DNA of 41,336 nucleotides from a candidate division WOR-3 bacterium (lineage in GTDB: Bacteria; Hydrothermota; Tepidihabitantia; Tepidihabitantales; CAIPLT01): assembly GCA_039801505.1 (NCBI GenBank), contig JBDRUV010000009.1, forward strand, positions 1-41,336, read 5' to 3'. Under the pieces are notes generated by a model. It saw only the letters and a program-made list of their open reading frames with translations. It was not told where the DNA came from and searched no databases. The translations under genes were made by a program, and so were the position numbers. Positions 31,234 to 38,375 of this stretch are shown piece after piece (position 1 is the stretch's first letter; every line of letters starts with the position of its first letter).

Positions 31234-34200
31234 TTATCGTTTAATTAGTTTTGCCCGGAAATTTTCTCCACTTGAAGTTGTTAAATTTATAAAATAAACC
31301 CCTGCTGGTATGTCATTAGCATCCATCTCAATAAAGTCGTTACTGGAATTTGCCGGCATAGAATTTTTAATTTGTTTTACTACACGTCCGCTTATATCAT
31401 AAAGTACCAGTGTTACGGCTGAAGGGTTACTTAATGAATACGTGATTGTTAATTTGTTATTAACAATATTAGATCTGATTGCCAGCATAGTGTTATCGAG
31501 CTTAGTAATATGTTCAGTCTGAACAGTAGTAATTAATTGAAGTTGTATTGGGTCGTTAACCTTGTAATGAGCATATGGATAATAAATCCAGAACTCTTGA
31601 GTATTATTACCCTTAAGCAAATAAATATTACCTAACCCAGCCACAAGACTTGCCCCAGCCTTAGGAACACTTTGTTTACTTGAATTTTTTCGAGGTATCG
31701 ATTCCAATATAACCCATCGACCTTGATTGATATTAAAGCTCCAAAATTCTGTAGAACCTCCGCCTTTTATTGCGTAAATAATAGTGTCAATAATCGCTAA
31801 GGCGCCGTTTTTAACTTTGGTGTTTTTCGAACTATAAGGAGCTCTTAAAGGGAGATCCGGCAAAAAATTATATGCTGACCAAGAATCTCCCGATATGTCG
31901 TAATAATAAAACTCATTAACTTTGGCTTGGGCTTTTAACGCATATATTCGATAGTTATTTGCATCATACACTAAACACGAACCATCTTTAAATTGCTTGT
32001 TGTCGGGTCCACGGGGTGCATCACTTTTTCTAATCCAGCTGTCATTGGAAATCGAATATGCCCAAAACTCGAAATTTTTATCGCTTCCTTTTAGCAAATA
32101 AATATAGTCTTCCTGAATTTTATTATTATCGGTCTTAATAGATCCAGAGACATAAACAATATCAGTTCCAGCTTTAAGTTGCGAAGGAAAATCTTTTTTT
32201 CTTATCCAGGAATCATTGATAATATCATATGTCCAAAATTCTTTTGTCCCACCTTTGATTAAATATATATGTAAGTTACCGTAGGCTAGAGCCGAGCCTT
32301 TTCTAATTTTTCTGGCCTTTAATGAATCCATAGCAACATCTTTGCGTTTTATCCAAGTATCGGAAAGAATTTTGTAGCGATAAAATTCTACGGTATTATT
32401 ACCTTTAATAGCATAAATTGAGGTATCAACCGACGAAAAAACCATTCGGGCACCATCTTTTACTGGTTTGCCGCCTCCGAGAATGGGAATTGATTTCAAC
32501 TCATACCACCCCATCAGGACCATTGGTTCTTGAATTGTTAAACTCCTAATTTCTGACCAATTGCTATAGGGTTCACCAGCTCGAACTCGCCAGAAGTATC
32601 GGGTAGCAGGAAGCTCTTTTGTTACACTGGTGTCCGTAATGGTCTCAGAACAAAAGAGATATCCAAATAACGAATCATAGGCAATCTGAAAAACATATCT
32701 TGATGCACCTGGGACCGTGCGCCATTGAAATTCAACCTGGGTTGCTAAGGTTTCAAGGTTGTGGCGTGGCGATATTAGTTGAGGTGGATATAGAATAAAA
32801 CTAACTGAAAAATCATCAAGACACCAATACCATTCATCCCGAGCTTTGTAGAGAAAACAAATTCGGACATTAGGCGATCCTGAGGCATACTGGGATATGT
32901 CATGAATTTTATAACCAGAATCAGAAGTGTTGGTATAGCGGACAATGCGATGCCAAGACTGACCGTTGTTGTTGCTGATTAGAACGACACCGGAATCGAT
33001 CGTTAATGGGGACCAATCTCGATACCAATGCCAGTAGGATAGTGTATAAATTCCCGGAATTGAACAATTTAGCTGGGGTGATATCAAACTTTCTACTTGA
33101 TTTTCAATTGGGCTATAATAAACCTTAGCTACCGTTCGTAAAATGTTACCGGCACGAATCGTATCGCGGTACCAATCATTTGTATTCCATTCTTTGTAGT
33201 ATTCGCTACCACAATCAATAATTCGCCAACCGCCATAAGGGGGGTTATCGCCATACTTGCCCCAATTCTCGTTAAAATTTGTATAGTATGGCATATTCTG
33301 AAATTTTGGTGCAATATAGACAATTTTTCGTAAAGTGTCATTATAGGGGTTCTCGTCTCGCGAATCAGCACACCAAATTTTGATTTCGACAGTGTCAGGA
33401 ACTTGCGGAGTAAATGACGAAAAGTTATAATCACTAAAGTTTCCAGGCTCGACACCTTCGATTATACTATCTAAATACTCGACAACATTTCCGGTTATTT
33501 GGCAAAAAACTTTTATGGTATGACAAGAGCTTTCGGGTTCAATACTATTATTACGGACTCGAGCCCGGGGTATATAAGTAGAATCAGCTAAAATTGGCAA
33601 TTTAGGACTAACAAGTTTTTCGACTAAAAAGTCAATGTGACGAATTGGCTCGGGAATAATGATATCGTCAAGAGCTATATAGAAATTATTAAAGTCCGGA
33701 TAATGGAAAGCTATCATAATGGTATCGGGCATCGTAAGATAACTTGATAATGGGATAACACATTTTTGCCATCGGTAATCATTAGTTACCAACTGTTCAA
33801 TGATTTGAAAACCACCGGTATCAATAGATGCCGCGGGATTAAAATTAATTCTGATAAGTAATGTCTCGGTAAAAAGTGAGGTACCAGCCCGATACCAAAA
33901 GATAATTGAATCTTGTGGTGTGGCGGAAAGTCGGGGTGTAACTAACCAATCATTATTAGGCCAGTATGGAGCTTGGTCATATAAAACCATAACCCCAGCT
34001 GGTGGCGTGTAATATCCAAAAGAAAATGTATCTCGTCGCCAAGTATTATGATTGTTTAAATTCAGCACGGTCCATCCGGCGTGGGGAAATATCTCGTCAG
34101 TAAAACTCTCTCGATAACCGTGACTATAGACAAATACCTCAGTAGCTAATGTATCGTTGCCGTTTAACGAATCCTGATCGAACGCGGTCCAAATTGTTAT

Positions 34201-35106
34201 CAAATAATCACCACTATTTATCGGAACTTGCCAATCGGAAAATTCTACCTCTAACGTCTGATTTTGGGAAAGAGCCTCGGAAGTATATGCGGTATCTATT
34301 TGTTCGTAATAATTTGGACCGGTAATTTTCCTGATAACCGGAATACCTGAGGTAAGAGTGTTTCGGCCAAAATTCTGAACTACCGCGTTAATTTCTGATA
34401 CGGTATTAACTTTTAGTATTTTATCTGTAAGGATGGAAACCACTCCGATATTGTTATCTCGAGGTTCATATTTTACAACCGCCTCGAAAATAAAATCATG
34501 GGATAATGATTGCCAATTACCGTCAAAAAATTTATATGCATTTCTGGTGGTATCGGGATTCTCTGACCCGTCAACAATAATTTGAGTGTTCCGGTTTAGA
34601 TTTATCATTCCAATCCAAAAACTTTCGCCTCGGTTTAGAATATATTGCGACGTGCTAGATAAAATAAAATAAAGTCTGTATATTCCCCCTTCCGGCACAT
34701 TAAAAGTATACTGCTGATTCATTATTGGATCTCCCGGCTGTCTTATCCCGTTTATTATAGTGTCGCGCCAAATGTAAAACCGACAAATGCCATTGTTAGT
34801 CGGGTTGGGTATTCTTACATAATAAATTACCTTCCACAAGGTACATTGATCTACGGCTCGAAGAGGCATAGTAAGACGCGTCGCAGCGTAGAGGGAACAA
34901 CCAGGAATATAGGCACTTGGGGTATTAAAATTGTCGTGATTTCTTATTGTATCAATAATTCCGTAAAGTCTTTCGGTATTGCTTAAATTTACATTAATCG
35001 TTGGAATTTTTAACAGCTCAGATGGTGATATTTTCTCAACTGTAAGGGTTTGACCCAATAATAAACTAAAACTAAGTAATAATATCAAGCTTCCGCTATA
35101 CCTCAT
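31234..35106 (-). CDS. Secreted multidomain protein with Kelch-like repeats and T9SS-type C-terminal sorting domain
   Basis: 1290 aa. Signal peptide at 1-19 (SLILLLSFSLLLGQ). A CARDB-like domain lies at ~215-328. Choice-of-anchor-J/MAM-like domains lie at ~335-485 and ~605-770 (NDWLVTPRLS; WYWCLDDFSV). A second CARDB-like domain is at ~490-598 and a fibronectin-like segment at ~775-860. About six degenerate Kelch-like repeats span 880-1175, with the recurring pattern IYxxKG ... EFWxYxIxxDSWIRK. The C-terminal ~75 residues (YDISGRVVKQI ... DIPAGVYFINL ... KLIKR) match the type A Por-secretion sorting domain, so export by a T9SS-like route is expected. It is probably a surface or adhesin-like protein. 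A perfect promoter lies 8 bp before the ATG. Confidence 0.85.
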   Translation of the reverse strand: MRYSGSLILLLSFSLLLGQTLTVEKISPSELLKIPTINVNLSNTERLYGIIDTIRNHDNFNTPSAYIPGCSLYAATRLTMPLRAVDQCTLWKVIYYVRIPNPTNNGICRFYIWRDTIINGIRQPGDPIMNQQYTFNVPEGGIYRLYFILSSTSQYILNRGESFWIGMINLNRNTQIIVDGSENPDTTRNAYKFFDGNWQSLSHDFIFEAVVKYEPRDNNIGVVSILTDKILKVNTVSEINAVVQNFGRNTLTSGIPVIRKITGPNYYEQIDTAYTSEALSQNQTLEVEFSDWQVPINSGDYLITIWTAFDQDSLNGNDTLATEVFVYSHGYRESFTDEIFPHAGWTVLNLNNHNTWRRDTFSFGYYTPPAGVMVLYDQAPYWPNNDWLVTPRLSATPQDSIIFWYRAGTSLFTETLLIRINFNPAASIDTGGFQIIEQLVTNDYRWQKCVIPLSSYLTMPDTIMIAFHYPDFNNFYIALDDIIIPEPIRHIDFLVEKLVSPKLPILADSTYIPRARVRNNSIEPESSCHTIKVFCQITGNVVEYLDSIIEGVEPGNFSDYNFSSFTPQVPDTVEIKIWCADSRDENPYNDTLRKIVYIAPKFQNMPYYTNFNENWGKYGDNPPYGGWRIIDCGSEYYKEWNTNDWYRDTIRAGNILRTVAKVYYSPIENQVESLISPQLNCSIPGIYTLSYWHWYRDWSPLTIDSGVVLISNNNGQSWHRIVRYTNTSDSGYKIHDISQYASGSPNVRICFLYKARDEWYWCLDDFSVSFILYPPQLISPRHNLETLATQVEFQWRTVPGASRYVFQIAYDSLFGYLFCSETITDTSVTKELPATRYFWRVRAGEPYSNWSEIRSLTIQEPMVLMGWYELKSIPILGGGKPVKDGARMVFSSVDTSIYAIKGNNTVEFYRYKILSDTWIKRKDVAMDSLKARKIRKGSALAYGNLHIYLIKGGTKEFWTYDIINDSWIRKKDFPSQLKAGTDIVYVSGSIKTDNNKIQEDYIYLLKGSDKNFEFWAYSISNDSWIRKSDAPRGPDNKQFKDGSCLVYDANNYRIYALKAQAKVNEFYYYDISGDSWSAYNFLPDLPLRAPYSSKNTKVKNGALAIIDTIIYAIKGGGSTEFWSFNINQGRWVILESIPRKNSSKQSVPKAGASLVAGLGNIYLLKGNNTQEFWIYYPYAHYKVNDPIQLQLITTVQTEHITKLDNTMLAIRSNIVNNKLTITYSLSNPSAVTLVLYDISGRVVKQIKNSMPANSSNDFIEMDANDIPAGVYFINLTTSSGENFRAKLIKR

Positions 35107-35114
35107 ACTAAGTA

Positions 35115-35142
35115 ATTATAATCTTTTAATGCGCCCTGTCAA
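35115..35142 (-). promoter_or_regulatory. Consensus sigma70 promoter of the T9SS-cargo gene (near-leaderless)
   Basis: On the minus strand, TTGACA (35137-35142), 16-bp spacer, TATAAT (35115-35120), then eight bases to the ATG at 35106. Both boxes match consensus exactly. The predicted leader is about 2 nt with no Shine-Dalgarno. Confidence 0.8.
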
Positions 35143-35147
35143 GATTC

Positions 35148-36635
35148 CTACACAGCCATTGTGTCGATAATCTCTTTCCGGAGCTCGGTAAACTGTTTTA
35201 GCCAAGCTTGCCGTTCGCTTTTCAGTTTACAGACCAGTTCCCGGTATTCTTCTTGCGTATAATAATTTAATGGGTCATATAATTTTAGCTCAATATTAGG
35301 AATTTCTTCGGGAATTAAATATTGCCAATCCGGATCAACAATCCATTTGATTGAACCACGAGCAATTTGAGTTAAAATTTCCACCGATTCTCGGACAGTA
35401 ATTTTCTCACCATTCTCGCCACCGACCCGTCCGGTATTTATGGCATAAACTTCAATTTCCGGGTTTGATTTCAATATTTCATAAAATCGGTTACCTTCCT
35501 CAGCTTCCGGCCCGATAATAAACGGATTGGTACCAACAACCCGTTTGGCTTTACCGGCTTGACTAGGATCACCGGCTGAAGTTTCAACCGACTCGCCGAG
35601 CATAAAAAATGCCGCACCTTGTTCCGGGGTCAATTTTATCACTGGGGGCATAATATCGTTGCGCCGCAAAATAAATACAATAATATTTACCGCTGGAAGA
35701 TCAATACTATCATCGGCATAATCTAGCTCTCTTCTCTGGACAACAGCTCGGCCGTTAGAAGTCAAAAGATAATTATGAAAGTCAACCTCACCGTTCTCTT
35801 CCACAAAAACATTTTCTAAAATCGCATTTGGACTTGTCACGACTTTATATAATAAGGGATCAGATTTCGGACTTAACCCTTCGGTCTTCATGTAAAAATT
35901 ATTTTCGCTGCCTAAAGCCTCACCGCTGGGCTTTAAGAATACCACATCGTCTTGTTTGATAACAACTCCTTCAGGCTCTGATAAAAAATGGTGATGACAA
36001 GTCAGGGTCGTCTTGCCAGTTCCAGAGAGCCCAAATAACAGCATCCCTTTACTTAGTAATTTTTGAGTCTTGTCGCGCACCCTGATAATCTTACTACCAG
36101 CATGAAGCCCTAGCCAACCTCGCTCTTTTACTAGATACATTGCCATTCGTAAAAACGCCTTTTTAACTTCTCCGGTATAGTCCGAACCTAAAATAAAAGT
36201 TAAAGACTCCTTAGGTAAAACCAAAACTTTACGTTCGGGCCATTCCGGAATTGAAACTACGGTCATATCGGGTCGGTCTTTTTTTATGGGTTCAAAAAGC
36301 ATCTCATGCCACATAAAGGCGTTGCGGGCAAATTCTTTGGTGACATAAAATCGACATAAAAATTGGGTCTCTGGGGCTTGACCCATGGTTCGTTCGACCA
36401 TAATCATAACTTTGCGTGAGATATACTCTAATGCCTGATTAATCATTCGCTCCTGCTCGGAATTGGGATGATCGTAGATAATCTCGGTAAATCGGGCACT
36501 TCGGGAACGAATATGCGTAATATAAGCTGGGCTACCATAAATGGTTAAAATTTCATCCTTACTGGCCAGTTTTCTTAATTCGACTTTGCTTAAATTTTTA
36601 ATTACAGCTTTGGGTTTAATTTGGTCGGTATACAT
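35148..36635 (-). CDS. pckA: Phosphoenolpyruvate carboxykinase (ATP)
   Basis: Interconverts oxaloacetate + ATP and PEP + CO2 + ADP at the gluconeogenic branch point. The kinase-specific Walker A GLSGTGKTTL with the following LTCHHHF is clear (~206-220). The D-D pair of the metal site is in VIKQDDVVFLKPSGEA. The LTPEQGAAFFMLGESVETSAG and TNPFIIGPEAEEGNRF stretches are typical of the ATP family. I use ATG 36635 (495 aa): the longer frame would start at TTG in the promoter. At 495 aa it is somewhat shorter than E. coli PckA (540). The start codon is 6 nt after a TATGAT box, so the mRNA is likely leaderless. Confidence 0.95.
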   Translation of the reverse strand: MYTDQIKPKAVIKNLSKVELRKLASKDEILTIYGSPAYITHIRSRSARFTEIIYDHPNSEQERMINQALEYISRKVMIMVERTMGQAPETQFLCRFYVTKEFARNAFMWHEMLFEPIKKDRPDMTVVSIPEWPERKVLVLPKESLTFILGSDYTGEVKKAFLRMAMYLVKERGWLGLHAGSKIIRVRDKTQKLLSKGMLLFGLSGTGKTTLTCHHHFLSEPEGVVIKQDDVVFLKPSGEALGSENNFYMKTEGLSPKSDPLLYKVVTSPNAILENVFVEENGEVDFHNYLLTSNGRAVVQRRELDYADDSIDLPAVNIIVFILRRNDIMPPVIKLTPEQGAAFFMLGESVETSAGDPSQAGKAKRVVGTNPFIIGPEAEEGNRFYEILKSNPEIEVYAINTGRVGGENGEKITVRESVEILTQIARGSIKWIVDPDWQYLIPEEIPNIELKLYDPLNYYTQEEYRELVCKLKSERQAWLKQFTELRKEIIDTMAV

Positions 36636-36641
36636 ACTAAT

Positions 36642-36669
36642 ATCATAACAAATATTAAACAAAAGTCAA
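36642..36669 (-). promoter_or_regulatory. sigma70 promoter of pckA (leaderless start)
   Basis: On the minus strand, TTGACT (36664-36669), 16-bp spacer, TATGAT (36642-36647), then six bases to the ATG at 36635. The predicted +1 coincides with the A of the start codon. Confidence 0.75.
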
Positions 36670-36893
36670 ACTATTCCCAGTCGGCAGTAAATTATTTTTT
36701 AATATAACGACAACCAAATAAACCTATTAAGAACCCCCGCCACGGTCCCGGGACCGTACCCCCTACCATAAGCAACCGCTTAGACCTCGGAAATCTCAGT
36801 AAAATTCCTTGCGGCATTTAATATGCCGCCAATAAGGGAAGGTTAAAGGTAGTATTGATTTTCGACTCGAGAAAACTCTTTGCCCAATTATTC
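36670..36893. other. Divergent intergenic region between pckA and the GDT1-family gene
   Basis: No gene is visible. It contains GC-rich palindromic element copy 3 (36735-36791) and a separate perfect hairpin: GCGGCAT (36811-36817), TTAAT loop, ATGCCGC (36823-36829). Flanking CCTT/AAGG could extend the hairpin stem. The hairpin has no adjoining T-run on either strand, so it is not an obvious terminator. Confidence 0.6.
36735..36791 (-). repeat. GC-rich palindromic intergenic element, copy 3
   Basis: Contains a perfect 16-bp palindrome ACGGTCCCGGGACCGT (36742-36757). Read on the minus strand, GGGGGTACGGTCCCGGGACC (36744-36763) aligns without gaps to copy 1 at 18 of 22 positions when two further bases are included. 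TCCGAGGT (minus strand, 36784-36791) also flanks copy 1 on the same side of the core. C-runs border the palindrome on both sides. Confidence 0.65.
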
Positions 36894-36921
36894 TTGACTT
36901 AAATTTTTTTTTAATTACGAT
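36894..36921 (+). promoter_or_regulatory. sigma70-like promoter of the GDT1-family gene (near-leaderless)
   Basis: TTGACT (36894-36899), 16-bp spacer, TACGAT (36916-36921), then eight bases to the ATG at 36930. The predicted leader is about 2 nt and there is no Shine-Dalgarno. The -10 box is weaker than in the pckA promoter opposite. Confidence 0.5.
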
Positions 36922-36929
36922 TTAACTAC

Positions 36930-37205
36930 ATGGACTACAAAATTCTTTTTACAGCATTTATTGCGTTATTTTTAGCTGAATTGGCCGATAAAACTCAGCT
37001 TACAATTTTGGCACTCTCGGCAAGTTCGAAAAGCCCATGGTCAGTCTTTGTCGGAGCAAGCTTAGCCCTGGTCGCCTCCTCATTGATTGCTACACTTTTA
37101 GGCGGTGTCTTACAGAAAATCTTACCGATTCGAATATTGCACATCGTTGCCGGAGGAATATTTATTTCCGTTGGCCTCGTATTGGTTATTCGTAGTCTCC
37201 GTTAG
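36930..37205 (+). CDS. GDT1/TMEM165 (UPF0016) family membrane protein, single-domain form
   Basis: 91 aa with three hydrophobic helices. The family signature appears as AELADKTQLTILALSA (~14-29), matching the E-x-x-D-K-T/S motif of this cation-transporter family (Mn2+/Ca2+, e.g. MneA). Full-length members have two such repeats in ~190-200 aa. This one has only one, so it would need to work as a dimer or with a partner. truD follows after 6 bp. Cation export is inferred from the family; the substrate is not determined. Confidence 0.85.
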   Translation: MDYKILFTAFIALFLAELADKTQLTILALSASSKSPWSVFVGASLALVASSLIATLLGGVLQKILPIRILHIVAGGIFISVGLVLVIRSLR

Positions 37206-37211
37206 CAGGTA

Positions 37212-38372
37212 ATGAAAATCAAGGTCTGTCCCGATGATTTTATTGTCAAAGAAATCTGCAATATTAAACTTAGCGATACTGGTCCATACCAAATTTACGA
37301 GTTAGAAAAAATTCATTGGGATACCTTTGATTTATTAGATTATCTAAATCGTAAATATCACCTTAAAAATATCGGTCGGGCCGGTATCAAAGATCGTTAT
37401 AGCCATTCCTTTCAATATATATCAGTCAAAGCTAAAGAGGTCCAAGAAATTACAGAAAAAAACTTTAAGTTACGATTTATCGGATACTCCCCACGCCCGA
37501 TCACAGGCGCCAATTTAGTTAAAAATTGGTTTTCCATAACTATTCGCGACCTTAAAGAATCCGAAATTCCCAAAGTTCAAAAAAATCTCGAGCATGTCCA
37601 ACAATACGGTTTCCCAAATTATTATGACGAACAACGCATGGGCTCGGCCCGGGCCAAGGCCGGTTTTATTGCTGCCTTACTAGCTAAAAAACACTACAAT
37701 GGAGCACTAAAGTTATATCTAGCCACTCCCTCAAAATTTGATAGCAGTAATATCCGACGGATCAAAAAACATATCTTTACCCATTGGGGCAATTGGTCAA
37801 AATGTCTATCGCTACCAGATGAATATGGGCAATTACGCTATACCTTACAGTACTTAAAAAAACATCCTAGGGATTTTAAGGGCGCAATCAAAACAATTAG
37901 AAAAGATCTGTTAGAGATGTTTATAAACGCATACCAGGCATATGTTTTCAACGAAACCTTAAAACAAATTTTAAAATCCTTATCCCTCGGCTTATTCTCT
38001 ATCCGGTATCGGTTTGATGAACTTTACTTTTACCAAGCATTATCGTTAGATCATCTAAATTATCTTAAAAGCCTCATTATTCCCAGTGCCAGTTATAAAT
38101 CAAGTTTTCCTGAGCCAAAAATAAAAAAAATCATGGAAGAAGTGCTCCAAAAAGATAACCTGTCGATAGAAAAATTAAAAATTGATTTGGGGATTAGGGG
38201 GCTATTCTTTAAGCCCTACGAACGCAGTGCCTTGGTTTTCCCTGAAAACTTAACCGTAGAACAAATCGCAGACGATGATCTCTATAAAAATTGTTATAAA
38301 ATGGTCCTAACATTTATTTTACCCAAGGGGAGTTATGCGACGTTATTAATAAAACGGATCACCCATCTGTAA
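37212..38372 (+). CDS. truD: tRNA pseudouridine(13) synthase TruD
   Basis: TruD makes pseudouridine at position 13 of certain tRNAs. The conserved N-terminal KVCPDDFIVKEI is followed by the catalytic motif AGIKDRYSHSFQ with D61 as the expected nucleophile. The family's N-Y/F-x-x-x-QRMG motif appears as NYYDEQRMG (~137-145), and YQAYVFNETL (~238-247) is also typical. The inserted TRUD domain lies in the middle third. At 386 aa it is normal length. It is packed between the GDT1-family gene (6-bp gap) and the following gene (3-bp gap), so all three are probably one transcript. Confidence 0.94.
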   Translation: MKIKVCPDDFIVKEICNIKLSDTGPYQIYELEKIHWDTFDLLDYLNRKYHLKNIGRAGIKDRYSHSFQYISVKAKEVQEITEKNFKLRFIGYSPRPITGANLVKNWFSITIRDLKESEIPKVQKNLEHVQQYGFPNYYDEQRMGSARAKAGFIAALLAKKHYNGALKLYLATPSKFDSSNIRRIKKHIFTHWGNWSKCLSLPDEYGQLRYTLQYLKKHPRDFKGAIKTIRKDLLEMFINAYQAYVFNETLKQILKSLSLGLFSIRYRFDELYFYQALSLDHLNYLKSLIIPSASYKSSFPEPKIKKIMEEVLQKDNLSIEKLKIDLGIRGLFFKPYERSALVFPENLTVEQIADDDLYKNCYKMVLTFILPKGSYATLLIKRITHL

Positions 38373-38375
38373 AAC

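Noticed and set aside
31234-32700. Kelch-like region as a long tandem DNA repeat
   Set aside because: Repetition is visible in the protein but the copies are too divergent at the DNA level to call a tandem repeat.
36636-36662. TTG start for pckA nine codons upstream
   Set aside because: It would translate through the -10 box (36642-36647); ATG 36635 fits the promoter position.
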